Positions 16,366 to 25,450 of a stretch of 64,000 nucleotides of DNA are shown here, one piece after another. Numbering within the stretch: the first letter of the stretch is position 1; each line of letters begins with the position of its first letter. A program made the translations under genes and the position numbers. The stretch covers positions 434,001 to 498,000 of the forward strand of contig JAWMQL010000002.1 in the NCBI GenBank assembly GCA_033283165.1, given 5' to 3'. Source of the stretch: JAWMQL01 sp033283165. GTDB taxonomy: Bacteria > Pseudomonadota > Gammaproteobacteria > Pseudomonadales > Halieaceae. The notes beneath the pieces are model-generated. The model ran no database searches. It was given only the letters and a program-made list of their open reading frames with translations, and was not told the DNA's origin.

Positions 16366-17898
16366 GTGCTGTTTAACTCAGTCGAATTCCTGTTTGTCTT
16401 TCTGCCCCTGGTGTTTGCCGGGTTTCTGGTGCTGCGGTCGGCCAACCGCAATCCGCTGCCCTGGCTGGCACTGTGCTCGCTGGTCTTCTACGGCTGGTGG
16501 GAACCGCGCTATCTCGCACTGATTCTCGGTTCAGCAGTTTTCAATTTCGGCGCGGGGCAATGGCTGGCGGGCGCCGCCGGTCCCGGCTCGCGCAGGGCCA
16601 TCCTGTTCCTGGGGGTGGCCGGCAACCTGCTGCTGCTGGGCTATTTCAAGTACGCCGCCATGTTGCTGGAGACCTTCGCTTACCTGTCCGGCGGCCAGGT
16701 GGAGATACCACACATCGTACTGCCACTGGCGATCTCCTTTTTTACCCTGCAGCAAATCGCCTACCTCGCCGACGTGTTCAAGGGCATGCCGGCCGAGACC
16801 AGTCCGCTGAACTACCTGGTCTTCGTCAGTTTTTTTCCGCAGCTGATTGCCGGGCCCATCGTTCACCACCGCCAGCTGGTGCCCCAGGTGGTGCAGGTTC
16901 GACAGCTTTTTCAGCGCGAGTTGCTGCCACCGGCACTGGCCCTGATCATCATCGGACTGTTCAAAAAGGTCGTGCTGGCGGATACGCTGGCGCTGCTGGC
17001 GGTGCCCGCTTTTGACCAGTTACCACCGGGCAGCCTGGGCATCGCCGGGGCCTGGCTTGCCATGGTGGCGTATACGCTGCAGCTGTATTTCGATTTCTCC
17101 GGGTACTGCGACATGGCGTTGGGGCTGGCGCTGCTGTTCGGCGTTCGTCTGCCGGTCAATTTTGATTCACCCTACAAGGCGGTCAATGTCAGCGAGTTCT
17201 GGCGGCGCTGGCATATCACCCTCAGCTATTTCCTGCGCGACTACATCTACATACCGCTGGGGGGCAATCGCGCGGGACAGGGTAAACGCTTGCGCAACCT
17301 GACCGTGACCATGCTGGTCAGCGGGCTGTGGCACGGGGCCGGCTGGAATTTCGTCCTGTGGGGGCTTGCCCACGGCCTGTTCCTGGCGATCAACAACCTG
17401 TGGTCGAACGCATGGCGGTCACTGCAGCCGAAGCCGGCGGGCATCCTGGGGCGGGCCACCTCCCGGGGGCTTACCTTCGCCTGTGTGGCCCTGGCGTTCG
17501 TACTCTTTCGCAGCCACTCGGTGGAATTTGCCGGGCACTATTACCTGAGCCTGGTCAGCTCCGCGGACCCATGGTTCAGCAGCGACTACCTGGTGGCCCT
17601 GGCGGGCAGTATCCAGTTTGACCCGCTGGCCCTGGTGGCGGACCGGTGGGGAGTGGCGGCTACTGCCATCGCCCTGGTCTCGACCTGTCTGGCGGTGGTC
17701 TTTTTCATGCCCAATTCACTGGACCTGAGCAATACCGGCAAGGTAGGGCTGCAGCGGGACGCGGCCTTCTGTGCGGACGGGAAACTGGCGACAGGATTCC
17801 AGGAATCCCTGTTCGCCTGGGCGATGCTCGCCGTCATGTTCTGGGCGTCCCTGTTATCGCTGACCTCGGTCAGCCCGTTCCTGTATTTCCAGTTCTGA
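16366..17898 (+). CDS. MBOAT O-acyltransferase, AlgI-like, 510 aa
   Basis: A polytopic inner-membrane enzyme that moves acyl groups across the membrane for O-acetylation of glycans. The order is typical: an N-terminal helix (MLFNSVEFLFVFLP), LVFYGWWEPRYL, YFKY, SFFPQLIAGPI, then the MBOAT core NVSEFWRRWHITLS, DYIYIPLGG and the catalytic His in GLWHGAGWNFVLWG. Start is GTG at 16366, the only start giving the conserved N-terminus. It is 18 bases after the deacylase gene and overlaps the next gene by one base (TGATG). Substrate unknown; alginate genes are absent. Confidence 0.92.
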   Translation: MLFNSVEFLFVFLPLVFAGFLVLRSANRNPLPWLALCSLVFYGWWEPRYLALILGSAVFNFGAGQWLAGAAGPGSRRAILFLGVAGNLLLLGYFKYAAMLLETFAYLSGGQVEIPHIVLPLAISFFTLQQIAYLADVFKGMPAETSPLNYLVFVSFFPQLIAGPIVHHRQLVPQVVQVRQLFQRELLPPALALIIIGLFKKVVLADTLALLAVPAFDQLPPGSLGIAGAWLAMVAYTLQLYFDFSGYCDMALGLALLFGVRLPVNFDSPYKAVNVSEFWRRWHITLSYFLRDYIYIPLGGNRAGQGKRLRNLTVTMLVSGLWHGAGWNFVLWGLAHGLFLAINNLWSNAWRSLQPKPAGILGRATSRGLTFACVALAFVLFRSHSVEFAGHYYLSLVSSADPWFSSDYLVALAGSIQFDPLALVADRWGVAATAIALVSTCLAVVFFMPNSLDLSNTGKVGLQRDAAFCADGKLATGFQESLFAWAMLAVMFWASLLSLTSVSPFLYFQF

Positions 17899-19091
17899 TG
17901 GCCGCCCGGTTAAGCCTTTTCCTGCTCGTTCTCGGCCTGCTGACTGCCGCCACGGTGGCGTTCAACCTGCACCGCGACCCTTACCGGCTCTACCAGCCCC
18001 CGGCCGAACAGCAGCCGGATAGCACCGACCTGTTTTTTCACCTGCGCCTGCACAAACCCTACCGCCTCGAGCAGGTCGCCCCGCGCGCACTGGTCATGGG
18101 CAGTTCCGTCAGCGGACGCCTGCTGCCGTCGCTGGTTTTCCCCGACCGGAACCCGGTGTACAACGCCGCCATACCGGGCGCCAGTATGCTGGAGACCCAT
18201 CAGCTCGTGGAGCATGCGCTGCAGAGCGGGCCGGTCACTGACCTGTTGCTGGGACTGGAGTATTTCATGTTCGCGGCCAACTACCAGCAACAACTCCAGG
18301 GCTTTGAAACCGATCGCCTGCGGCGGGACAACCCGGGGCCGGCAACCCGGGCGCGATTTCTCTGGCAGCGACTGCGCGACTGCTGGAGCACCTTGCTGTC
18401 CCGCACCGCGATCGCCGACAGCCTGCGCCTGCGCCAACACCAGGCCACCAGTAATCGCGCGTTCTGGCCTGACGGTTCCTGGGACCTCGCCATGGAAACG
18501 CTGCCGCCACGCGCTTACTACAAGATGCTGGCCCGGCAGAAATTGCAGGAATTCTCGCGACCCGACCAGGGCCTCGACTTCACCGCCCTGGAGCAGATAT
18601 TCGAACTGGCCAGGCGCCACGGCGTTCGGCTCAGCCTGTTCCTGTCCCCGTACCATTCCTACATTCTGAGCGCCATCCAGCAGAGCGGACACTATTCGGC
18701 CTACGGCGACTGGCACCGCGGTGTGGTGCAACTCGCCGAGGCCTACTCGGTCCCGGTGTTGGCCCTCGGCAACAGCCCGCGACTGGTGAACGCGCCCATC
18801 GATGGCCGGCCGGACTCGCTGCTTGACGGTGTCCATCCGCGCCGCGCCCTGGGCCGCCAGATCAGTCGCTGCCTGGCCCTGGGGCTGCGGGAACTGGACT
18901 GCCGGGAAGGCTGGCAACTGTCCCGCCTGGACAGCGCCAACATCGAGCAATACCTCGAGCGGCTCGAAGCGCTGCGCCGGGACTACGTCGAGTCGGAGCC
19001 GGCCGTCATGGATGACATCACGCGGCTGGCCCGCGGGCTGGCAGAGGGCGCTGACAACGGCGCGACCGGACTTCAGCGAGCTCCCCGTTAG
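17898..19091 (+). CDS. Membrane-anchored SGNH-like partner of the MBOAT protein, 397 aa
   Basis: An N-terminal membrane anchor (about residues 4-22) is followed by a periplasmic domain. VMGSSVSGR (about residues 67-75) fits the nucleophile block of SGNH/GDSL enzymes and DGVHPRRALG fits the Asp-x-x-His block. The layout resembles AlgX/AlgJ-type proteins that finish acetyl transfer started by an MBOAT protein. The overlapping start with the MBOAT gene supports a two-component acetylation system. The intervening sequence is not close to a named family I can recall, so the enzymatic role is inferred. Confidence 0.7.
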   Translation: MAARLSLFLLVLGLLTAATVAFNLHRDPYRLYQPPAEQQPDSTDLFFHLRLHKPYRLEQVAPRALVMGSSVSGRLLPSLVFPDRNPVYNAAIPGASMLETHQLVEHALQSGPVTDLLLGLEYFMFAANYQQQLQGFETDRLRRDNPGPATRARFLWQRLRDCWSTLLSRTAIADSLRLRQHQATSNRAFWPDGSWDLAMETLPPRAYYKMLARQKLQEFSRPDQGLDFTALEQIFELARRHGVRLSLFLSPYHSYILSAIQQSGHYSAYGDWHRGVVQLAEAYSVPVLALGNSPRLVNAPIDGRPDSLLDGVHPRRALGRQISRCLALGLRELDCREGWQLSRLDSANIEQYLERLEALRRDYVESEPAVMDDITRLARGLAEGADNGATGLQRAPR

Positions 19092-19096
19092 CGGCC

Positions 19097-20077
19097 CTAC
19101 CAGGCCAGCGGTACCTGGTTCCTGGGGCACTTGCTCCTGGCGAAAAACCAGCTTTCGATAGCGTAGCGCGCGCGGTTGAACTGTTGCCCGAACTGGGTCC
19201 GGTGGATACTCAGGTGATCAAAAAATATGGCGTCGCCGGCCCCGAACCGGGGACTGCAGGGGCCGGGTTCGGCGAAGTCCTGGTCGATGTCCCGGTCGGT
19301 CATCATCCAGGCGTGTTTTCCGGTCCGCGACTCGTACACAGCCCGACTTCTTCCCGGGATCAGGTCCAGTCCCGGGGCACCACTGTCGGCGCCGCAGGGA
19401 TTCAGGGCCACCCACATGTTGAGACTGTGGATATCGCGGCCCATGAACGCCCCGTCCTGGTGCCAGCCGTCGGGTCCGATGTCCTCGTTGACAGTCCGCC
19501 GTAACACCCATTTCAGGGCGGACAGGGTCGACTCGTCGCCAAGGTAGTTTTCCACCAGGCGCTTGATACCCCGTTCCTCGTAAAGCTCCATCAGCCAGAC
19601 CGCCACCGAGGGACTTTCCACGCACATGGCGGCCCCGGTGGCCCGGAGATAGGAGCGCGGTACGCCGAAGGTCGTTTTCTCCATTAGCTCGTCGATATTG
19701 CGCGGTGGGTCGTTGAAGACGCCGGGCTCACCGGAAAACGTCAGCTTGGTGCGCTTCTCGGCACCGGACTCGTCCAGTAGCGCGTCGACCACCGACCGCA
19801 ACTGGTCGCAGAGCGCCGCGGGGAAAAAGTTGCGCACGATCAGGTAGCCGCTTTGGCACATGGCGTCCTTCAGCGCCCGGTCATCCAGGTCGACCAGGTC
19901 GATCTCCGGGATATCGGGGTCGTCGAGCTGATCGCCGGTCGCGCCCGGTACCAGGACCGGACAGGGACCTGGCTCGAAGGGCACATCACGGCACCGCTCC
20001 AGCAACTGTTCCAGGGCCTGCCGGTCCTGTTGATGGTCGCGCGACAGTACCTCCTGCAAGGCTTCGGAACGGATCAT
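19097..20077 (-). CDS. Phytanoyl-CoA dioxygenase (PhyH) family protein, 326 aa
   Basis: An Fe(II)/2-oxoglutarate-dependent oxygenase. The facial triad is visible as DGWHQDGAFMG (His-x-Asp) and a distal His in HLSIHRTQFG. The 2-oxoglutarate Arg is probably in NRARYAIESWF. The N-terminal 80 residues are a helical lead, then SGYLIVRNFFP starts the fold. I start at ATG 20077, preceded by AGGAG. The frame is open further to 20410, but that region has no protein-like character. The substrate cannot be inferred. It converges on the SGNH gene (5-base gap) and is divergent from the MAPEG gene. Confidence 0.87.
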   Translation of the reverse strand: MIRSEALQEVLSRDHQQDRQALEQLLERCRDVPFEPGPCPVLVPGATGDQLDDPDIPEIDLVDLDDRALKDAMCQSGYLIVRNFFPAALCDQLRSVVDALLDESGAEKRTKLTFSGEPGVFNDPPRNIDELMEKTTFGVPRSYLRATGAAMCVESPSVAVWLMELYEERGIKRLVENYLGDESTLSALKWVLRRTVNEDIGPDGWHQDGAFMGRDIHSLNMWVALNPCGADSGAPGLDLIPGRSRAVYESRTGKHAWMMTDRDIDQDFAEPGPCSPRFGAGDAIFFDHLSIHRTQFGQQFNRARYAIESWFFARSKCPRNQVPLAW

Positions 20078-20190
20078 GGTGTAGTTCTCCTGCGGACCTG
20101 GAGGCGACAAATCGCCCGTGCATATCTTTTCGTCCCGACAGGGTACAATCCGACACGGGCTTTTCCCAGAGACAATAACAAGGAGACTCC

Positions 20191-20604
20191 ATGAGCACCC
20201 CGATGCTGACCCCTGCCCTGGCCCTGGTGGCCTGGACCCTGATAGTCTGGCTGTGGATGTACGCCACGCGCATCCCGGCCATGAACGCCGCCAAGATCGA
20301 TGCCCAGGACGCCAAACACCCGGGTTCCCTGGATCAGCTGCCATCGAAAGTGCGCGCGGTGGCGGATAACTACAACCACCTGCACGAGCAGCCCACCGTG
20401 TTCTACGCACTGGTGTTCTATACCCAGCTCGCCGGCCATGTGAGCGGCCTGGCCATCAACCTGGCCTGGGCCTACGTGGTGCTGCGCGTGGTGCACTCGC
20501 TGGTGCAGAACACGAGCAACACGGTCATGGTACGGTTCGCGGTATTCGTGCTCTCGTCACTGGTGCTGGTAGCGCTGACCGTCGCCAACTTCCTGGCCCT
20601 GTAG
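20191..20604 (+). CDS. MAPEG family membrane protein, 137 aa
   Basis: Four hydrophobic segments and the MAPEG pattern: RIPAMNAAKIDA, then a central NYNHLHEQPTVFYALVFY, then the helix with LRVVHSLVQNTSN. MAPEG proteins are glutathione-linked or eicosanoid-type membrane enzymes; bacterial members are mostly uncharacterised. AAGGAGA precedes the ATG at 20191. The DUF4345 gene follows after 21 bases. Confidence 0.88.
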   Translation: MSTPMLTPALALVAWTLIVWLWMYATRIPAMNAAKIDAQDAKHPGSLDQLPSKVRAVADNYNHLHEQPTVFYALVFYTQLAGHVSGLAINLAWAYVVLRVVHSLVQNTSNTVMVRFAVFVLSSLVLVALTVANFLAL

Positions 20605-20625
20605 CAGGCAGCGAGACCAGCGACC

Positions 20626-21006
20626 ATGATCAAACTGTTCATACGTTTCACCGGCCTGTTACTCACGCTGTACGGCGCCTTCCTGTATTTCGATCCCCAG
20701 TACCTCATCGACCTGCTGGAACTGGGCGGCGGCCATCCCGCGCGCACTGAGCTGCGCGCCATGTACGGCGGTTTGCAGCTGGGGGTGGGCGTGTTCCTGC
20801 TGCTGGCGGCACAGAAAGACACCGCCTACCAGCAGATGGCCTGCACGGTCATGATCGCCTGCTTTACCGGGCTGTCCACCGCCCGGGCGGCGGGCATGCT
20901 GGTGGACGGCGTCGACAGCTACAACCTCTACGCCTGCCTGTATGAAGCGGCGACAGTGGTGCTCGCAATCCTCTGCCACAACAGGCTGAAACAACACCCG
21001 GCCTGA
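20626..21006 (+). CDS. DUF4345-like small membrane protein, 126 aa
   Basis: A four-helix membrane protein with the pattern FYFDPQYLIDLL near the N-terminus, then TELRAMYGGLQLGVGVFLL, then a helix with GLSTARAAGMLVDG. This order suits the DUF4345 family, which has no known function. It sits between the MAPEG and acyltransferase genes in a likely operon (8-base gap to the next start). Confidence 0.75.
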   Translation: MIKLFIRFTGLLLTLYGAFLYFDPQYLIDLLELGGGHPARTELRAMYGGLQLGVGVFLLLAAQKDTAYQQMACTVMIACFTGLSTARAAGMLVDGVDSYNLYACLYEAATVVLAILCHNRLKQHPA

Positions 21007-21013
21007 GTCACTC

Positions 21014-22030
21014 ATGCGAAGGGAAATCAGGTCCCTGAACATGCTGCGGGGGCTGGCCGCGTTGATCGTGGTGGTCAGTCACTACAGCAATGAAACCAAC
21101 CTGCTGGGTGCCGTGCTGGGCTACGGCGGGGGCCAGATGGGTGTCATGCTGTTCTTCCTGCTGAGCGGCTTCCTGATGGCCCACCTGTACGGTGAACGCG
21201 CGCTGCAGGCAGCCACGCTCCGGCGCTTCGCGGTGGCTCGCTTCGCCCGGGTGGTGCCTCTGTTCGTGTTGATCGTCCTCGTGTCCTGGGCCGCCCGGCG
21301 CTGGGAACTCAGTGACGTGTTTTTCACCATCTGGAACGGCAAGTGGCTGCTCAGCCACCTGTTATTCCTCAACGGCGTGGACATACTCTGGACCATACCA
21401 CCGGAGATTCACTTTTATCTGCTGTTTCCGCTGCTATGGTGGCTGGGACGGCGCTACGGCAGATCGTTTTTTATCGCCCTCCTCGCGCTGGTCGTGCTGC
21501 TGTTACTGGCCGACCCGCCCGCCCCCCGCTTCAGGCTGTTCGGCCTGCCGGGACAGCTGTGGCTGCTGCGCACCCTGCCGTTCTTCCTGACCGGGGTACT
21601 GCTGGGCCACCTGTACGCCAACTGGCAACCGCCGGCCGTGCTGCGTAACCACCTGTTCATCCTCTGCCTGCCACTGCTGCTGTTGCTGTATCCCAGGATC
21701 ATGGAGGCGGTGCTGGGGATCAGCTACTGGCCCTGGCAGGACAACTGGGTACTGCTGCCGGTGGCGCTGATATTCTTCGGGCTGGTGTTCCTGGTGCCGG
21801 ATGGCAACCCGGTGCTGGAGAACCCGGTCGGGGACTTTCTGGGCCGCATATCCTACTCCCTCTATCTGACCCACGTACCGCTGCTGTTATCCCTGCGCGA
21901 AGCGCTGCACGGCCAGCCCTGGCTCGGTGCGCCCCTCTACCTGGGGGCGGCGGTGCTGGTCGCCTGGTGCAGCTATCGCCTGGTGGAATTACCGGCTCGC
22001 ACGGCGCTTCGCCGCCTTGGGGGCAGCTGA
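21014..22030 (+). CDS. Acyltransferase 3 family (OafA/YrhL-like), 338 aa
   Basis: A ten-helix membrane acyltransferase that usually O-acetylates LPS or other surface glycans. The hallmark N-terminus is present: REIRSLNMLRGLAALIVVVSHYSN with the conserved Arg and His. FFLLSGFLMA and later ISYSLYLTHVPLL are also typical. It is short for the family and has no SGNH domain. Its last 42 bases overlap the 3' end of the convergent gene at 21989-23287. Confidence 0.88.
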   Translation: MRREIRSLNMLRGLAALIVVVSHYSNETNLLGAVLGYGGGQMGVMLFFLLSGFLMAHLYGERALQAATLRRFAVARFARVVPLFVLIVLVSWAARRWELSDVFFTIWNGKWLLSHLLFLNGVDILWTIPPEIHFYLLFPLLWWLGRRYGRSFFIALLALVVLLLLADPPAPRFRLFGLPGQLWLLRTLPFFLTGVLLGHLYANWQPPAVLRNHLFILCLPLLLLLYPRIMEAVLGISYWPWQDNWVLLPVALIFFGLVFLVPDGNPVLENPVGDFLGRISYSLYLTHVPLLLSLREALHGQPWLGAPLYLGAAVLVAWCSYRLVELPARTALRRLGGS

Positions 22031-23287
22031 AAACAGGTAATGTTTGGGCTGGGGCCGCGGCGGCGGTGTATAGACGCCGCGCTCGATGGCGCCCTGTACA
22101 AACCGGTTCATTTCCGCCGTCTCCCGAAAGTAGACCGGGTAATTACCGCGGTTGAAGTTTGTCACCCGGCGATTCATCTCTTTTTCAAAAGCCGGCCCAT
22201 AGACAGCGTAGTTGGCCAGGCATAACAACAGGGCCACCAGCACCGCCGGCCATTGCAGCTGTCGCCATCGCGGCAGGTACAGCAGCAAGAGGCACACCAG
22301 CAGGTTCAGTGAGATGATGCTGTAGCGGGAGATGAGGGCATAGTCCAGGGGTGTGTAGTCTGCGCGGCCCACTGCCACTGCGGCGGCCATGGCGAGCAGG
22401 AACAGGACCATGAAGTGCAGCCCGGCCAGGCGACCGGCGCGCAGGTCCCGCCAGCCCCGCAGGGCACAGAGAAACAGCAGGCCAAGGCCCGCCAGTACCG
22501 CCCACTCACTGCTGCCGAAACCCGGCACCGAACCCAGCAGCGCCAGGAAATAGACCGAGCTGTGAAACAGGCCGTACTCGGCCACCCTGGGCAGGGCGAT
22601 ATCCGCTACCGGCTGGTAGGCGATCGCACTCACCGCGACACCCAGAACGATCCAGGCCAGCAGGCGCCGGGCGCGGGGGCGCCGGGCCAGGAAGTGGTCG
22701 CAGCCCAGGTAGCAGGCACCGGCGAACCACACCAGCAGGCCCGCGGCACCGACGAAGGACACGACGACCGCCAGCAGGACAGCGCCGGCGAAAGCGCCCC
22801 GACTGCCACGCTGCAACAGCAGCATGACCGATGCTGTGCACAACATCAGATAGAAAAAATGGGAACCCGCCATGGGCCAGTGGATCAGGACGTACGCCCG
22901 CGGCGAGGCGAGTACCAGCATCGCCAGGCAGAGCGCCAGGGACCGGTACCCGCGGTCACCGCACAACCGGGCGTAAACGCCCGCCAGAGCCAGCCAGGCC
23001 AGGTTGGCAAGGCCCGCCAGCAGGGTGAAATTGATAGTGCCCACGGCGTGGTAGGCAGCCAGGTAAATGAGTCGTGAGGCCGAGGTGCGGTGATTGTTCT
23101 GCGGTTCATACAGGGCCACCAACCGGTCCCGCCAGTCCGGTGCGGCAGTGAACTGCAGGATAAAATCCAGGATGTCATTCATGTCATCCAGGTAGGGTAC
23201 GTTCAGCCGGTAATGGAAAAACAGGAGACTGTAGGCAAGCGCCGCGGCCAGCGCCAGCAGATACAAGCATAACGCCCGAACCGGCAC
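21989..23287 (-). CDS. Polytopic membrane protein, possible GT-C-type glycosyltransferase, 432 aa
   Basis: An N-terminal helix is followed by a loop with YLDDMNDILDF (about residues 32-42) and YEPQNNHRTSASRL, then about ten further hydrophobic helices and a short basic tail. The same arrangement occurs in the protein at 1090-2700 (HDDYQDSLRF, IEHRQLFSR). The acidic pair in the first loop is what GT-C transferases use. No named family is recognised. Start is GTG 23287, 3 bases after the dinG stop, so it is probably translated from the dinG message. The 3' end overlaps the OafA-type gene. Confidence 0.7.
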   Translation of the reverse strand: MPVRALCLYLLALAAALAYSLLFFHYRLNVPYLDDMNDILDFILQFTAAPDWRDRLVALYEPQNNHRTSASRLIYLAAYHAVGTINFTLLAGLANLAWLALAGVYARLCGDRGYRSLALCLAMLVLASPRAYVLIHWPMAGSHFFYLMLCTASVMLLLQRGSRGAFAGAVLLAVVVSFVGAAGLLVWFAGACYLGCDHFLARRPRARRLLAWIVLGVAVSAIAYQPVADIALPRVAEYGLFHSSVYFLALLGSVPGFGSSEWAVLAGLGLLFLCALRGWRDLRAGRLAGLHFMVLFLLAMAAAVAVGRADYTPLDYALISRYSIISLNLLVCLLLLYLPRWRQLQWPAVLVALLLCLANYAVYGPAFEKEMNRRVTNFNRGNYPVYFRETAEMNRFVQGAIERGVYTPPPRPQPKHYLFSAAPKAAKRRASR

Positions 23288-23290
23288 AGG

Positions 23291-25450
23291 CTAACGCGCC
23301 AGGTCCAGGGTGAAGGGCGGCAGGGATTCGAGGATAGCGCGCCCGTAGCGGCGGGTCAGCAGGCGTCGGTCGAGCAGGGTGACCCGGCCACCGTCCTGTT
23401 CGGTGCGCAACAGGCGGCCACTCGCCTGCACCAGGCGCAGGGCCGCGTCGGGCACCGCGATCTCCATGAAAGGGTTGCGGCCCTGCGCCTCCACCCACTC
23501 GGCCAGCGCCGCTTCCAGCGGGCTGTCCGGCACCGCGAAGGGAATCTTGGCAATCACCACGTGGCGGCAGTAGTCGCCGGGCAGGTCCACCCCCTCAGCA
23601 AAGCTGGCCAGCCCGAAGATCACACTGCCCTCCCCGGCGTCGACGGCGCCGCGGTGCCGGCGCAGGATTTCCTGCTTGCTGTAGTCCCCCTGCATCAGCA
23701 GGCGTTCGCGCAATCCCGCCTCCAACCCGTGGTAGACGTCCAGCATCTGCCGTCGGGAGGAAAACAGGACCAGCGCCGCCTCGGCTGGATCCAGCAGTTG
23801 TGGCAACAGTTTCACCAGCGCCGCGGTATGGGCCTCGGCGTCCCCGGGGTCGCAGTCCATGGCGGGCACCGAAAAGGTCGCGCGGGCATAGTCAAAGGGA
23901 CTGGCCACGACCTTGTAATTGCCCTCCCGCGGTGCCCCGGAATGCAGGATAAAGCGCTCGAAGGAGTTGAGGGCCGTCATGGTGGCGGAGGTGATCACCA
24001 CCCCCGCGGCTCGCGACCAGAGGTGTTCCTCCAGGATATCCGCCGCCAGGATGGGACTGCAGCGCAGGTCGAAACCCTGCTGGCCGCCGCTGTCCAGCAG
24101 GGTCAACCAGCGCGCCCTGGGCGGTACTTCTCCCTCGCCACTCACTGCATATTCCCGCCACAGGGCCAGGTTGCCCTCGGCCCGGCCCAGCATGGCTCCG
24201 CAGTTGATGTGCCAGGTTTCCAGGTCGGTCTTGTCGATGGCGGAGAAATCGTCTTCCAGCGCATCCTCCAGCTGCGATTCCAGGCGTTCCAGCTGATTCA
24301 CCAGGCGCTGGAACTGTCCCGCCAGGGTCGCCGCCACCGACATCAGCTCCGGCGGCACCCGGCCGTGTTCGAGCCGCAGCAGCTGGTCGTCGCGACGCTC
24401 ATCGCGCTGGACCCCCTCGAACAGTGTGGCCACCACCTGCTCAGCCACCTTGAGGCTGGAAACGATTTCGTCCATCTCGGCCGGTAATTGCTGCAGGGCC
24501 CGCTCCAGCGCGGCCAACGCGGACAGCACGGGGGCAGCCTGGGCCAGCAATTTCTGCGAGTCCTGCAGCCACTGCACCGTGGTGTGCAGGCGACAGAAAC
24601 TGGCAAAGTGGGACAGTGCCTTGTCCGGCAGGTGATGGCCCTCGTCGAAGATATAGATGCTGTCTTCCGGCGGCGACAGAATCGCGCCACCCCCCAGGGC
24701 CAGGTCGGACAGGGCCAGGTCATGATTGGTGACGATGATGTCCGCACTTTGCAATTCGTCCCGGGCGCGGAAAAAACTGCACTGGCCGATGTTGGGACAG
24801 CGGCGGCCGCTGCACTGGCTGTGATCGGTGGTGGTGCTGAACCAGACCTCGTCCGGAATCGTGTCCGGCCAGTTGTCCCGATCACCATCCCACTGGCCCC
24901 GGCCCAGGGCGTCCAGCATGGCATCGTAGTAAGGCCCGGCGTCTGCCCCCACCGGGGTATCGACCTCGTCCGGGTACAGGGGCAGCAGCTGGTCACTGCC
25001 CTGGTCCCGGGCGATGAGCCGATCCAGTTTCGACAGGCAGACATAGCGGCGGCGGCCCTTGGCCAGCGCGTAGCTGAACTCCAGGCCACTGTGACGATGA
25101 ATGTCCGGTAAATCCTTGTTGACGAACTGCTCCTGCAGGGCCACGGTGGCAGTGCAGACCACCAGGCGTTTCTGCAGGGCCTGCGCCATGGGAATGGCCG
25201 CCACCGCATAGGCGATCGTTTTACCCGTCCCGGTGCCCGCCTCGATCACGCACACGGCCGGCTCCCGGATAACACCATCCCGGGTCGCCTTTTCCGCGCC
25301 GGCCTGTTCGCCGGGTTCGGGAATGCGCGCCAGTGTGTTGGCGATCTCTGCGATCATCTGCCGCTGACCCCAGCGCGGCGTCAGCGACTGCCCCTCCAGT
25401 ATGGCGCTGTAGGCCTCGCGAATACGGTCTTTGAGCACCTCACTCAGCAA
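23291..25450 (-). CDS. dinG: ATP-dependent DNA helicase DinG, 719 aa
   Basis: A 5'-3' superfamily 2 helicase of the XPD/DinG group that unwinds D-loops, R-loops and damaged forks. Walker A is EAGTGTGKT and the DEAH box reads DEGH. Four cysteines for the [4Fe-4S] cluster are visible: one in RYVCLSK, then three in CSGRRCPNIGQC. Motif VI is in QASGRLLR. Length equals E. coli DinG (716 aa). In E. coli dinG is LexA-controlled; no clear LexA box is visible near this start, which lies inside the upstream acyltransferase gene (7-base overlap). Confidence 0.95.
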   Translation of the reverse strand: MLSEVLKDRIREAYSAILEGQSLTPRWGQRQMIAEIANTLARIPEPGEQAGAEKATRDGVIREPAVCVIEAGTGTGKTIAYAVAAIPMAQALQKRLVVCTATVALQEQFVNKDLPDIHRHSGLEFSYALAKGRRRYVCLSKLDRLIARDQGSDQLLPLYPDEVDTPVGADAGPYYDAMLDALGRGQWDGDRDNWPDTIPDEVWFSTTTDHSQCSGRRCPNIGQCSFFRARDELQSADIIVTNHDLALSDLALGGGAILSPPEDSIYIFDEGHHLPDKALSHFASFCRLHTTVQWLQDSQKLLAQAAPVLSALAALERALQQLPAEMDEIVSSLKVAEQVVATLFEGVQRDERRDDQLLRLEHGRVPPELMSVAATLAGQFQRLVNQLERLESQLEDALEDDFSAIDKTDLETWHINCGAMLGRAEGNLALWREYAVSGEGEVPPRARWLTLLDSGGQQGFDLRCSPILAADILEEHLWSRAAGVVITSATMTALNSFERFILHSGAPREGNYKVVASPFDYARATFSVPAMDCDPGDAEAHTAALVKLLPQLLDPAEAALVLFSSRRQMLDVYHGLEAGLRERLLMQGDYSKQEILRRHRGAVDAGEGSVIFGLASFAEGVDLPGDYCRHVVIAKIPFAVPDSPLEAALAEWVEAQGRNPFMEIAVPDAALRLVQASGRLLRTEQDGGRVTLLDRRLLTRRYGRAILESLPPFTLDLAR

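Noticed and set aside
20078..20410. N-terminal extension of the PhyH protein
   Set aside because: It runs antisense through the MAPEG gene; ATG 20077 has an AGGAG site and fits the family.
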